DNA of 36,268 bases from Acidobacteriota bacterium (GCA_022842985.1 JALHON010000014.1:1-36268), one strand, 5' to 3'. Positions 1 through 8,062 are shown, counted from the first letter of the stretch. Made by a program: numbers and translations. Notes: generated by a model not told the origin, from the sequence alone.

Positions 1-764
1 AGCGTGAGGCGCTGGGCATGGAAACCCTTGCCGAGCGAGGCATGCACGGAACGGTCGCCGTACCAGCTCAGCTCGACCACCATCGCCTCGAAGCCGGCGA
101 GCGCGAGCGACGCATCGAGGCCTTCCGACGATCCGCTGGCGTGCACGACCACGTCGCGGTCGCGGGCCGCCCGCTCGAAAGGCGCATACGCCACGCCGAG
201 CGCGGCGGCCGTGGCGGCGCGCGCGTCGACGACGTCCACGAGTTCCACTTCGCAGCCGGGCATCCGCGCGGCGAGCCACGCCACGAGGCAGCCCACGGTG
301 CCCGCGCCCACGACGGTCACGCGGTCGCCGGGCGCGATGCCGGCATCCCACACGCCGTTCAGGGCCGTTTCCATGTTGGCGGCGAGCACGGCACGCGATG
401 CCGGCACGTCGTCGGGCACGGGGAGCACGGCGGTGGCCGGCACGATGTAGCGCGTCTGGTGCGGATAGAGCGCGAAGACGGTGCGGTCGCGCAGGCCGGC
501 CGGGCCCTCCACGACGCGGCCGACGTTCGCGTAGCCGTACTTCAGCGGCCCGGGGAAGTCGCCCACCTGAAACGGCGCCCGCATCCGCTGGTATTCTTCG
601 GGCGGGACGCGTCCATGGAACACGGTCGATTCGGTGCCGCGGCTGATGCCGCTATAGAGCGTCTCGACGACGACGTCGCCGGCGCCGGGGGCGGCAAGCG
701 TCTCCGGGCGCAGCTCGCCCCGGCCGGGGGCCACCGTCCAGAACGCGCGCGCCGTGTCGCTCAT
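1..764 (-). CDS. Zinc-type medium-chain dehydrogenase-like protein (3' end beyond window)
   Basis: The 254 visible residues follow the medium-chain dehydrogenase layout. An N-terminal GroES-like part contains YSGISRGTE (about 37-45), and a Rossmann part contains GAGTVG (about 153-158) followed by an acidic strand end (VELVDVVDA) that favours NAD(H). The usual catalytic-zinc motif GHE is absent; the equivalent stretch reads KYGYANVGRVVEG, so this belongs to the atypical branch and may not bind catalytic zinc. The start is ATG at 764; an in-frame ATG at 776 is possible. It diverges from the CDP-alcohol phosphatidyltransferase with only about 32 bp between starts. The reaction cannot be assigned. 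From memory, such dehydrogenases sit beside pteridine/riboflavin-type genes in other bacteria, and a GTP cyclohydrolase II gene is close by here. Confidence 0.8.
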   Translation of the reverse strand, partial: MSDTARAFWTVAPGRGELRPETLAAPGAGDVVVETLYSGISRGTESTVFHGRVPPEEYQRMRAPFQVGDFPGPLKYGYANVGRVVEGPAGLRDRTVFALYPHQTRYIVPATAVLPVPDDVPASRAVLAANMETALNGVWDAGIAPGDRVTVVGAGTVGCLVAWLAARMPGCEVELVDVVDARAATAAALGVAYAPFERAARDRDVVVHASGSSEGLDASLALAGFEAMVVELSWYGDRSVHASLGKGFHAQRLT

Positions 765-796
765 CCCGTCCAGCATAGCGCCGCGCGCGCCCCGCG

Positions 797-1318
797 ATGA
801 CGTCGACCGCGGCCGGAATCCACTGGGCCAACGTGGTCACGAGCGTGCGGCTCGTGCTGGCCCTGTCGCTCTGGGCGCTCGGTCCGGCCGCCAGCTGGAC
901 GATCGTGGCCATCGCGTCCACCGGCGCCACGCTCGATCTGGTGGATGGCCCGCTGGCCCGCCGATCGGGCCGCGTGAGTGCGTTCGGGGCCCGGTTCGAC
1001 ATGGAAACCGACGCGTTCCTCATCCTGACGCTGTCGGTCTTCGTCTGGTGGACCGGCCATGCCGGCGCCTGGGTGGTGGCGTCGGGCGCCATGCGCTACG
1101 CCTTCATCGCCGCCGGCTGGGGGCTGCCGTGGATGCGCGGCAGCCTGCCGCCGAGCGTCCGCCGGCAGGCGGTGTGCGTCGTGCAGATCGTGGCGCTCAT
1201 CGTGGCGCTCGCGCCCATCGTGACGCCGCCGCTCTCGACCGCGATTTCGGCCGTGGGCCTCGCGATCCTGACCTGGTCATTCGCGCTGGACGTCGCCTGG
1301 CTGGCTAGACGGAGGTGA
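797..1318 (+). CDS. CDP-alcohol phosphatidyltransferase family protein
   Basis: A 173-residue integral membrane protein with the full family signature: D47-x2-D50-G51-x2-A54-R55-x8-G64-x3-D68-x3-D72. The four Asp residues bind the metal ions and CDP. The rest is hydrophobic, about five membrane segments. Family members move a phosphatidyl or other phospho-group from a CDP-linked donor to an alcohol such as inositol, glycerol phosphate, serine or a polar metabolite. The substrate cannot be read from the sequence. It is slightly shorter than housekeeping PgsA or PssA, so it may serve a specialised lipid or be the family type found in metabolite clusters. Its 3' end overlaps the convergent GTP cyclohydrolase II gene by 14 bp. 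Confidence 0.85.
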   Translation: MTSTAAGIHWANVVTSVRLVLALSLWALGPAASWTIVAIASTGATLDLVDGPLARRSGRVSAFGARFDMETDAFLILTLSVFVWWTGHAGAWVVASGAMRYAFIAAGWGLPWMRGSLPPSVRRQAVCVVQIVALIVALAPIVTPPLSTAISAVGLAILTWSFALDVAWLARRR

Positions 1319-1982
1319 GCTGGTGGCCCAACTTGTCCTTCTTGGTCTTCAGATAGCGGCGGTTGGCGTCTGACGGCTCGACCTCGAGCGGCACTCGCTC
1401 GGTGATGACGAGCCCGTCGCCGGTGACCCCTTCGAGCTTCTTCGGGTTGTTGCTCATGAGCCGCAGCGACTTCACGCCCAGCAGCTGGAACATGTGCACG
1501 GCCGTGGTGTAGTCGCGCAGGTCGGCCTCGAAACCGAGCTGCTCGTTGGCCTCGACGGTGTCGCGGCCGCGGTCCTGCAGCGCGTAGGCCCGGATCTTGT
1601 TGGCGAGGCCGATGCCGCGCCCCTCCTGGTGCAGGTAGAGCACTACGCCGCGCCCCTCTGCCGCCACCCGCGCCAGGGCCATGTCGAGCTGCTGCCCGCA
1701 GTCGCAGCGCGACGAGTGGAAGATGTCGCCCGTCACGCAGGACGAATGCACGCGGGCGAGCACCTGCTGCCCGTCGCCGAGGTCGCCCTTGACGAGCGCC
1801 ACGTGGGTGGCGCCATCGAGGCGGCTCTCGAAGACGTGGATCGTGAAATCGCCGTGCTCCGTCGGGAGCTCGGCGGTGGCCACCAGCGAGACCGGGGGGC
1901 GTCCCCGTAGTGCCGCGAACAGGGCTTTCAGTCGCGCGATCAACGGATCTCGAATTGTACCGCCGAAGGCCGCTGGGGGCAC
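1305..1982 (-). CDS. ribA: GTP cyclohydrolase II
   Basis: Opens the imidazole ring of GTP to give 2,5-diamino-6-ribosylamino-4(3H)-pyrimidinone 5'-phosphate, formate and pyrophosphate, the first step of riboflavin synthesis. The three zinc cysteines C82, C93 and C95 have the same spacing as in the E. coli enzyme. The GTP-binding and catalytic region LHQEGRGIGLANKI and the C-terminal SNNPKKLEG are intact. There is no fused DHBP synthase (RibB) domain. The start is uncertain: the longest frame begins with GTG at 1982, only 14 bp from the divergent lipoprotein start and with no clear ribosome site. A TTG at 1943 would still leave a complete enzyme core. Being stand-alone, it could serve riboflavin or a dedicated pteridine/deazaflavin-like product. 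Confidence 0.95.
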   Translation of the reverse strand: MPPAAFGGTIRDPLIARLKALFAALRGRPPVSLVATAELPTEHGDFTIHVFESRLDGATHVALVKGDLGDGQQVLARVHSSCVTGDIFHSSRCDCGQQLDMALARVAAEGRGVVLYLHQEGRGIGLANKIRAYALQDRGRDTVEANEQLGFEADLRDYTTAVHMFQLLGVKSLRLMSNNPKKLEGVTGDGLVITERVPLEVEPSDANRRYLKTKKDKLGHQLTSV

Positions 1983-1996
1983 GCTAGACTAGGCGG

Positions 1997-2386
1997 ATGT
2001 TTCGCACCGGGAAACTTGTCGCCGCCGTGCTGGCGGCCGTCGTACTGGTGGGCTGCTCGCAGCCCATCGTCGTGACCACCATCCAGATTGGGCGGTCGCT
2101 CAACGTCGACCAGAGCGTGGCCAGCCAGACCACCACCTTCAAGCCGAACGAGACCGTCTACGTCTCGGCGCTCAACAGCGCCCGCGGCGAGGGCACCATC
2201 AGCGTGCGCTGGTACATGGGCTCGCAACTGCTGAGCGAGCGCGAGAAGCGCGTGTCGTTCAAGGGCGCCGGCGCCACCGAGTTCAACATCTCGAGCGCCA
2301 CCGGCTTCCCGATCGGCGACTACAGCGTGGAAGTGTTCGTGAACGGCGCGTCGGTCGGCACGCGCAGGTTCAACGTCAGCAAGTAG
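1997..2386 (+). CDS. Small exported lipoprotein of unknown function
   Basis: A 129-residue protein with a lipoprotein signal: basic start MFRTGK, a hydrophobic stretch, then the lipobox LVGC with Cys20 as the lipidated residue. The mature part is rich in beta strands and polar residues and has a pattern like an immunoglobulin-type sandwich (WYMGSQLL, YSVEVFVNG, ending RRFNVSK). I recognise no named family. A TAGACT hexamer followed by AGGCGG lies immediately before the ATG, so the leader is very short. It diverges from ribA and is followed 25 bp later by the symporter gene. Confidence 0.75.
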   Translation: MFRTGKLVAAVLAAVVLVGCSQPIVVTTIQIGRSLNVDQSVASQTTTFKPNETVYVSALNSARGEGTISVRWYMGSQLLSEREKRVSFKGAGATEFNISSATGFPIGDYSVEVFVNGASVGTRRFNVSK

Positions 2387-2411
2387 CCCCTCGTCTTCCG
2401 ATCGGAGCGCC

Positions 2412-3743
2412 GTGGCCCAGTTCATCGACACGCTCACGACCTGGCTCTTCCAGTACGTCGTGGTCTGGATGTTGCTCGGCGCCGGCGTCTTCTTCACGAT
2501 CAAGCTGAACTTCGTGCAGTTCCGGCGCCTGCCGGAAGCGTTCCGCGCGATGCTCGCGGCGCAGCAGACGACGGCCACCGGCGGCGTGCTCACGCCGTTC
2601 CAGTCGTTCATGACGGCGCTCGGCGCCACGATCGGCACGGGCAACATCGCCGGCGTCGCCACGGCCATCATCTCGGGCGGCCCGGGGGCGCTCTTCTGGA
2701 TCTGGGTCTACGGGCTCGTGGCCACGGCCATCAAGTTCAGCGAAGCCGTGCTCGGCGTGAAGTACCGCAAGACCGAGGGCGACACGCTGCAGGCCGGGCC
2801 GATGCACTACCTGCGCGACGGCTACGGCTCGCCGATGCTGGCCAAGGCGTTCGCGCTCATCGCCGGCATCGGCGCGCTCACGACCACGCCCTTCACGCAG
2901 CCGAACTCCATCGCCATCGTCTTCGACAGCGTGTTCGGCATTCCCACCTGGATCGCCGGGATCGTCATTGCCGTGCTCGTGTGGGCGGTCATCATCCGCG
3001 GCATCAAGTCGATCGGCCGCGCCGCCGAGAAGCTCTCGCCACTCAAGGTGGGCCTGTATCTCGTGGGCGGCCTCACCGTGATCGTGATGTTCGCGGACCG
3101 TCTGCCCTCCGTGCTGTCGATGGTGTTCCGCGAGGCGCTCACGACGCAGTCGGTCATGGGCTTCGGCTGGTTCGTGGCGATGCGCTACGGCATCGCCCGC
3201 GGCGTCTACGCCAACGAGGCCGGCTACGGTACGGCCGCGCTCGCCTACGGCACTGCCAAGTCGGACCGGCCGAGCCAGCAGGGCCTGCAGGCGGTGATGG
3301 AAGTGTTCATCGTGTCGTTCGTCACCGGCACGATCAGCGCCCTCACGATTCTCGTGAGCGGCGTGGCCGAGACGTCGATTGCCGCCGCGCACGCCGGGCA
3401 GCCGTATGTGACGAGCACGGCCGCCGTGGCGGCCGCGTTCAATCTGGCCGTGCCCACCGTGGGCGGCTGGGTGGTGGCCTTCTGCGGTTTCCTCTTCGGC
3501 TATACCACGCTCATCGGCTGGTCGTTCTACGGCGAGCAGTGCCTGGAGTACATCTTCGGCCGCCGCATCACGATGCCCTACCGCTGGGTCTACTGCCTGC
3601 TGATTCCGCTCGGCGCGTCCATCAAGCCGGAAGTGGTGTGGGCGTGGGGCGACCTGATGAACGTGCTGCAGGTCTTCCCGAACATGGTCGGCATCATCGG
3701 GCTGAGCGGCGTGGCCGCGGCCTACGCGAAGAAGGGGGTCTGA
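2412..3743 (+). CDS. Sodium:alanine/glycine symporter, AGCS family
   Basis: A 443-residue inner-membrane transporter with about 11 hydrophobic segments. It has AGCS family signatures: the early GATIGTGNIAGVATAI stretch with GGPGALFW just after it, and RGVYANEAGYGTAA around residue 260-275. Members import alanine or glycine with Na+. The predicted start is GTG at 2412, giving MAQFIDTL, and the length is normal for the family. The next gene begins 1 bp after the stop, so it is probably co-transcribed. Substrate choice among Ala, Gly or D-Ala cannot be decided by eye. Confidence 0.93.
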   Translation: MAQFIDTLTTWLFQYVVVWMLLGAGVFFTIKLNFVQFRRLPEAFRAMLAAQQTTATGGVLTPFQSFMTALGATIGTGNIAGVATAIISGGPGALFWIWVYGLVATAIKFSEAVLGVKYRKTEGDTLQAGPMHYLRDGYGSPMLAKAFALIAGIGALTTTPFTQPNSIAIVFDSVFGIPTWIAGIVIAVLVWAVIIRGIKSIGRAAEKLSPLKVGLYLVGGLTVIVMFADRLPSVLSMVFREALTTQSVMGFGWFVAMRYGIARGVYANEAGYGTAALAYGTAKSDRPSQQGLQAVMEVFIVSFVTGTISALTILVSGVAETSIAAAHAGQPYVTSTAAVAAAFNLAVPTVGGWVVAFCGFLFGYTTLIGWSFYGEQCLEYIFGRRITMPYRWVYCLLIPLGASIKPEVVWAWGDLMNVLQVFPNMVGIIGLSGVAAAYAKKGV

Positions 3744-3744
3744 G

Positions 3745-4101
3745 GTGTCGGTCGGGGCCCCGTTCATCTACAAGCTCGTGCCCGCCGCCTCGTGGCAGCA
3801 GGCCGAACTGCTCGGCCGCTTCGTGGGATCGCCAGTGGACCTGGCCGACGGCTACATCCACTTCTCGACCGCCGCACAGGTGGCCGAGACCGCGGCGAAA
3901 CACTTCGCCGGCGTGAGCGACCTGCTGCTCGTGCAGGTGGCGACCGCGGACGTCGAAGCCACGCTGCGCTGGGAGCCGTCGCGCGGCGGCGCGCTCTTTC
4001 CCCACATCTACGGTGACCTGCCGCTGAGCGCGGTGCGCTCGGTGACGCCCCTGCCCCTTGGTGACGATGGCCGCCACGTGTGGCCCGCCCACGTCGCCTG
4101 A
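3745..4101 (+). CDS. DUF952 family protein
   Basis: A 118-residue cytoplasmic protein with the DUF952 pattern: IYKLVPAASW near the N-terminus, then DGYIHFSTAAQV (about 33-44), and FPHIYGDLPL near the C-terminus. The family is widespread and resembles glutathione S-transferase-type small folds, but no activity is established to my knowledge. The GTG start at 3745 is 1 bp after the symporter stop, which suggests translational coupling. The functional link to amino-acid transport is unproven. Confidence 0.85.
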   Translation: MSVGAPFIYKLVPAASWQQAELLGRFVGSPVDLADGYIHFSTAAQVAETAAKHFAGVSDLLLVQVATADVEATLRWEPSRGGALFPHIYGDLPLSAVRSVTPLPLGDDGRHVWPAHVA

Positions 4102-4119
4102 TTCCCCGGAGCTTCGATC

Positions 4120-4599
4120 ATGCGTATGACTGGATGGATCCGCCCGCTCGCCCTGGCCGCGCTCGTCGTGGCCGTCGCCGCGCCCGCGTGGGCGCAGGGC
4201 CCGGCCGCCGCCGCCGAGGCCGAGGTCCGCAAGGTGATCGCCGACTACAACGCGGCCTACGAGAAGAACGACCTCGACACCTACTTCAAGGCGTTCGCGC
4301 CCGACCTCACGCAGTGGTTCCCGTCGGGCCGCGTGGACCTGCCCACGTACCGCGCCGACTGGACGAAGACGATCCAGTCGGGCAGCCGCAACGAGAAGGT
4401 GGAGGTCCGCGACCTGCGCGTGCAGGTGAGTCCCGCCGGCGATGCCGCGGTGGCCACCTACATCCTGCGGGTGACCTTCCGCAGCGCCAAGGGCCAGGTG
4501 AGCACGGAAGACAACCAGGAGACCGACGTGCTCTTCAAGCGCAACGGCGCGTGGACCATCGTCCACGTGAACTACGCTCCCGCCAAATCCCCGAAGTAA
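4120..4599 (+). CDS. Exported NTF2-like (SnoaL/DUF4440-type) protein
   Basis: A 159-residue protein with a signal peptide ending at AWA-QG (cleavage near residue 26). The mature part has the cone-shaped NTF2-like pattern: a helix with VRKVIADYNAAYEKNDLDTYFKAFAPD, and strands ending in NGAWTIVHVNYA. Such domains bind small ligands or act as ketosteroid-isomerase-like enzymes, and exported versions are common in this type of genome. No catalytic residue set is recognisable. It follows the DUF952 gene by 18 bp. Confidence 0.8.
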   Translation: MRMTGWIRPLALAALVVAVAAPAWAQGPAAAAEAEVRKVIADYNAAYEKNDLDTYFKAFAPDLTQWFPSGRVDLPTYRADWTKTIQSGSRNEKVEVRDLRVQVSPAGDAAVATYILRVTFRSAKGQVSTEDNQETDVLFKRNGAWTIVHVNYAPAKSPK

Positions 4600-4648
4600 A
4601 CAAACGTCTCTGCCCTGTCCCAGATGGCATGAAATTCGCGCAAGAGAC

Positions 4649-4677
4649 TTGCCAAATGGCCCTGTCCTCATCACAAT
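4649..4677 (+). promoter_or_regulatory. Candidate sigma-70-type promoter for the alpha/beta-fold lipoprotein
   Basis: TTGCCA and CACAAT are separated by exactly 17 bp within a locally AT-richer 114-bp gap. The ATG at 4714 follows 36 bp after the -10-like box, preceded by a GGAGG ribosome site. This is the best -35/-10 pair I noticed in the window; it rests on sequence match only. Confidence 0.35.
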
Positions 4678-4713
4678 TTCCGCGAGTTCGCATTTTTCGA
4701 CCGGAGGCCCGAC

Positions 4714-5706
4714 ATGACGCGCTTTGATGTCGTGACCGCCCGTCGCCTGAAGACAGTCGTCGGCATTTTTCTCGCGCTCATCGCGAGCGCGTGCGCAACG
4801 TCCAGGCCATCGGGTAGTCCTCAACCCGCCACCGCTCCCGCCGCGCCAGCCGCCGCGGGCACGTCCCGACCCGCCGCCGGCGCTCCCGCCGGCGCCGCTG
4901 CTGCCACACCCGCCACGCCGGCCCGCAAGACCGCCACGGCCAAAGACGGCACGAAGCTCGCCTACGACATGACGGGCACCGGCCCGTTCCTCGTGATGCT
5001 GCACGGCGGCGGCCAGTCGGCCCGCTCGTGGGCCGATCGCGACTACGTCACGAAGCTCAAGGGCCAGTTCACGCTGGTCACGCCCGATCAGCGCGGCAGC
5101 GGCGCGAGCGACAAGCCGGCCACGCTCGAGGCCTACGCGCTCGACACGCTGCTCGACGACATCCTCGCCGTGGCCGACGCCGCCGGCGCGAAGCGATTCC
5201 ACGTGTGGGGCTTCGGCCACGGTGCGACGCTCGCGCGGTATCTCGCCGCGCGCAGCGACCGCGTGATCTCGACCGTGCTCGTCGCGAGCGAGTTCGGACC
5301 GGCGCTGAACGGCACGGTGAAGGACGCCGTGACCGGCATGCGCGCGAAGTGGCTGCCGCTCGTGCAGCAGAAGACCGCCGGCACGCTCAAGGTGGACGCG
5401 CTGTCGCTCAGCGACCGCACCGCGTGGGACAACGGCATTGCCGTGTCGGCCATGTCGCTCGGCGCGATGCTCGACTATCCGCCCCTCGAACCGGCTGCCA
5501 TCAAGGTGCCCACGCTGTGGCTCGTCGGCGCGGCCGACACCTCGGCGATGGAGAACGCCAAGGCCTACGAAGGGAAACTCGCCGGCTCGAAGGTGACGTT
5601 CAAGTCGCTGAGCGGCGCCAGCTACACCGACAGCTTCGCGAAGAGTGAAGTGCCGCTGGCCGAAGCGCTGCCGTTCCTGACGGCGCAGGCCAAGGCGAAC
5701 CCGTAA
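4714..5706 (+). CDS. Alpha/beta-hydrolase-fold lipoprotein lacking the catalytic Ser and His
   Basis: A 330-residue protein with a lipoprotein-like signal (LIASAC, Cys near residue 28), then an Ala/Pro-rich linker to about residue 70, then an alpha/beta-hydrolase fold. The oxyanion-side HGGG follows strand 3, and PDQRGSGASDKP is typical. The nucleophile elbow, normally G-x-S-x-G, reads G166-F-G168-H-G170, so Ser is replaced by Gly. The acid candidate D275 (LVGAAD) is present. The expected histidine, usually in a GxDH-type motif, is replaced: the stretch is SGASYTDSF with Tyr304. It is therefore probably a binding or scaffold protein on the outer face of the cell, not a hydrolase. The fold is confident; the function is unknown. 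Confidence 0.88.
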   Translation: MTRFDVVTARRLKTVVGIFLALIASACATSRPSGSPQPATAPAAPAAAGTSRPAAGAPAGAAAATPATPARKTATAKDGTKLAYDMTGTGPFLVMLHGGGQSARSWADRDYVTKLKGQFTLVTPDQRGSGASDKPATLEAYALDTLLDDILAVADAAGAKRFHVWGFGHGATLARYLAARSDRVISTVLVASEFGPALNGTVKDAVTGMRAKWLPLVQQKTAGTLKVDALSLSDRTAWDNGIAVSAMSLGAMLDYPPLEPAAIKVPTLWLVGAADTSAMENAKAYEGKLAGSKVTFKSLSGASYTDSFAKSEVPLAEALPFLTAQAKANP

Positions 5707-5725
5707 CCGCCAGGAGGAGGCTCCC

Positions 5726-6127
5726 GTGCGCCGACGCATCCTGCTCGTTGCTCTGCTGCTCGTCGCGGCCAGCGTGGCCGGCCTGGAGGCGCAGCGCGGA
5801 CCCCGCTGGACGCTGCTCGGCGCCCGCACGGTGACCGATCGTGGCGACCACGACACCGTACGGGTGACCTCGTCGCGCGGCACCTTCGATGCCGTGCGGT
5901 TCGAAGTGCGCGGCCGCGCGGTGGACTTCCACCGCGTGGTCATCCAGTTCGCCAATGGCGACGATCAGACGGTGGAGATGCGCGACACGATTCGCGCCGG
6001 CGGCGAGTCGCGCGTCATCGATATCGACGGCCGCGATCGCGTGATTCAGCGTATCGACTTCTGGTACGACGCCAGCACGGTGGGCCGCGGCGGACGCGCC
6101 ACGGTGCGCGTGCTCGGCCGCCGCTAG
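5726..6127 (+). CDS. Small exported protein of unknown function
   Basis: A 133-residue protein with a signal peptide (MRRRILLVALLLVAASVAG, cleavage near LEA-QR). The GTG start at 5726 is fixed by a strong AGGAGG six bases upstream. The mature part is all-beta in appearance, with WTLLGARTVTDRGDHDTV, FHRVVIQFANGD and IDFWYDAS. This resembles DUF2541-like exported proteins, but I would not insist on that family. It lies 19 bp after the inactive hydrolase-fold lipoprotein and is probably co-transcribed with it. Confidence 0.75.
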   Translation: MRRRILLVALLLVAASVAGLEAQRGPRWTLLGARTVTDRGDHDTVRVTSSRGTFDAVRFEVRGRAVDFHRVVIQFANGDDQTVEMRDTIRAGGESRVIDIDGRDRVIQRIDFWYDASTVGRGGRATVRVLGRR

Positions 6128-6138
6128 CCGCCCCCGGG

Positions 6139-7125
6139 CTACACCGTCGGCACGATCAGCCGGTCGGTGTTGGTGGTCATGTCCTGCTCGAGCAGGGCGA
6201 GCAGGGCCTTTGCGACCGGACCAGGCGTGCCCGTGCCAATCGGCGCGCCGTCCCACTCCACGATCGGCGCCACCTTGATCGAGCTGCCGATGAGCAGCAT
6301 CTCCTTGGCGCCGCGCGCGTCGGCCACCGGAATCTCGCACACCTCGACGCCCGCGATGAGCCCCTGCGCGACCAGCTGCGGCGCCAGCGCCAGCAGCCGC
6401 AGCGACGTGCAGCCCGACAGGATGTGATCGAAGGTGGGATGGCGCAGCACGTTGTCCTGCGTCACGAACGCCACGTTCATGTTCGAGCTCTCGCCCACGT
6501 TGCCGAGCGCATCGATGAACACGCCGTTGTCGAGGCCCTTCTCCTTGGCCTCCATCTGCATCAGCACGTTCGGCAGATAGTTCGTCGTCTTCGTGATGGC
6601 GTAGAGCGACGGCTTGATCGGATAGGTGGTGGTCATCACCTTGAGGCCACTCGTGTACCAGTGTTCCGGGTAGACGAGGCCGGCAAAGACCATCACGAAG
6701 AAGCCGGGCGCGGCGCCCTTGGCGGGCGTGAGTTCGAGGCTGCCCGGACCCGACGACAACCAGTAGCGGATGGCGCCGTCGCTGTGTCCGGCCCGCGCCG
6801 TGGTCTCGATGATGATCGCCTTCATCTTCTCGCGCGACGCCGGCAGCGTGAGCTTCGCGCGCGCGGCCGAGGCGATGAACCGATCGAGATGGGCGTCGAG
6901 GTCGTAGATCTTCCCGTCCACGAGGCCGGCGGTGTCGAAGACGCCGTGGCCGCGGTGCACCATGTGATCGTCGAACGGCAGCACCATCAGCGCCGGGTCG
7001 GTCACGATGCCGCCGAGCTGACTCGAGTAGAAGGCCCAGAAGTTGACACGCTGGTTCATGCGCAGCGTGCGCATGGCCGCAATCACGTCCTCGGACGTGA
7101 GTACCGGAATGTAGTCGGACGACAT
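6139..7125 (-). CDS. PLP-dependent class IV aminotransferase
   Basis: A 328-residue protein of the branched-chain/D-amino-acid aminotransferase and aminodeoxychorismate lyase fold. HRGHGVFDT (about 57-65) is the N-terminal signature. The PLP lysine should be K179 in AITKTTNYLPNVL, followed by EAKEKGLDNGVFIDALG and GESSNMNVAFV for cofactor phosphate binding. The pattern is closer to plant D-amino-acid transaminase/ADC-lyase-type proteins than to IlvE. Substrate is open: D-amino acids, aminodeoxychorismate or branched-chain acids. I use the ATG at 7125; an in-frame GTG at 7149 would add eight residues unlike the family. It converges on the preceding small exported protein gene. Confidence 0.9.
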   Translation of the reverse strand: MSSDYIPVLTSEDVIAAMRTLRMNQRVNFWAFYSSQLGGIVTDPALMVLPFDDHMVHRGHGVFDTAGLVDGKIYDLDAHLDRFIASAARAKLTLPASREKMKAIIIETTARAGHSDGAIRYWLSSGPGSLELTPAKGAAPGFFVMVFAGLVYPEHWYTSGLKVMTTTYPIKPSLYAITKTTNYLPNVLMQMEAKEKGLDNGVFIDALGNVGESSNMNVAFVTQDNVLRHPTFDHILSGCTSLRLLALAPQLVAQGLIAGVEVCEIPVADARGAKEMLLIGSSIKVAPIVEWDGAPIGTGTPGPVAKALLALLEQDMTTNTDRLIVPTV

Positions 7126-7179
7126 GGGCGGAACTGTAGCACGGGCCACCGGGTCGTCCGGCGGCGGCCCGCGTGGACG

Positions 7180-7923
7180 TTACGCGGCGAGTGCGGGCGT
7201 CTCGGATTTGCTCTCGTCGGCAGGCGCGGGCACCGGCGTGGATTCGCCCGGCGTCGCGGCCTTCTGCACCGACGTGTAGCGCTGCATGGCGATCGACACG
7301 TAGGTCACGCTGATCGAGATCGAGACCGCGCCGGCGGTCTGGCCCCCGGCCGGCGGCGCGTCTGCCGGCGGCGCGTCGTCGGAACCGCCCCGGCGTCCGC
7401 GTCCGCGCGACAGGGCGGCCGTGAGCTCGTCCTTGTCGATGGCGCCGTCGTCGTTCTTGTCCACCCGTTCGAAGGCGCGCTCGATCTTCCGTTCCAGGCG
7501 GCGCAGTCCGCGCGTCTCGCGTCCCTCGCCCTCGCTGTCGTCGTCGATGCGGCGGCGCGCGCCGGCATTGCGCAGCAGGTTCAGCGCGCCTTCCTTGAAT
7601 TCGTCCTCGGTGATGGCGCCGTCCTTGTCGCCGTCGAGCGCGGTGAAGAGCGCGTCGGCGCGGCGGGCGGCGCGGGAAGGCGGCGGCACGGAAGGGGCGG
7701 GTGCCGCCGCCGGCAGCGTTGAAGTCTCGGGCGCGGGTGCGTTGGTGCCGTCGGCGTCCTCGGCAGCTGTCGTGGCGTCGGGCGACAGCGACACACGATC
7801 CACCGCGGTGTCCGACGGGGGCGTGAGCGCCGCGGCGCCGGGCGGCGTCGACGCGGCCCTGGTCACCGTCATGCTCAGACTGATGGCCGAGAACGAATAC
7901 GACTGGAAGCCACTGATCGTCAC
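7180..7923 (-). CDS. EF-hand calcium-binding protein
   Basis: A 247-residue protein with two canonical 12-residue EF-hand loops: D97-G-D99-K-D101-G-A-I-T-E-D-E108 and D155-K-N157-D-D159-G-A-I-D163-K-D-E166. All chelating positions are filled, so Ca2+ binding is likely. Between the hands is a charged helical stretch with many Arg, Glu and Asp. The flanks are low-complexity Ala/Pro/Thr. Both ends carry short Ser-alternating hydrophobic runs (FSAISLSM; SISISVTYVSIAM). The GTG start at 7923 has GAGGTG upstream; longer in-frame starts would run into the divergent peptidase gene. No signal peptide is obvious. The role is unknown; bacterial EF-hand proteins of this type are often surface or signalling proteins. 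Confidence 0.82.
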   Translation of the reverse strand: MTISGFQSYSFSAISLSMTVTRAASTPPGAAALTPPSDTAVDRVSLSPDATTAAEDADGTNAPAPETSTLPAAAPAPSVPPPSRAARRADALFTALDGDKDGAITEDEFKEGALNLLRNAGARRRIDDDSEGEGRETRGLRRLERKIERAFERVDKNDDGAIDKDELTAALSRGRGRRGGSDDAPPADAPPAGGQTAGAVSISISVTYVSIAMQRYTSVQKAATPGESTPVPAPADESKSETPALAA

Positions 7924-8062
7924 GAAGGCACCTCGCCTGGAAAGTGGATCTCGCGAACCGCAGACGTAATCGGCGGACGAAGGCGTGGCTGGATGTCTCG
8001 TTTCCGCACACGCGGCCGCCCAGTCGGCTATCCTTCGTCCTGCTGTTTCCCGCGGAGGCGCG

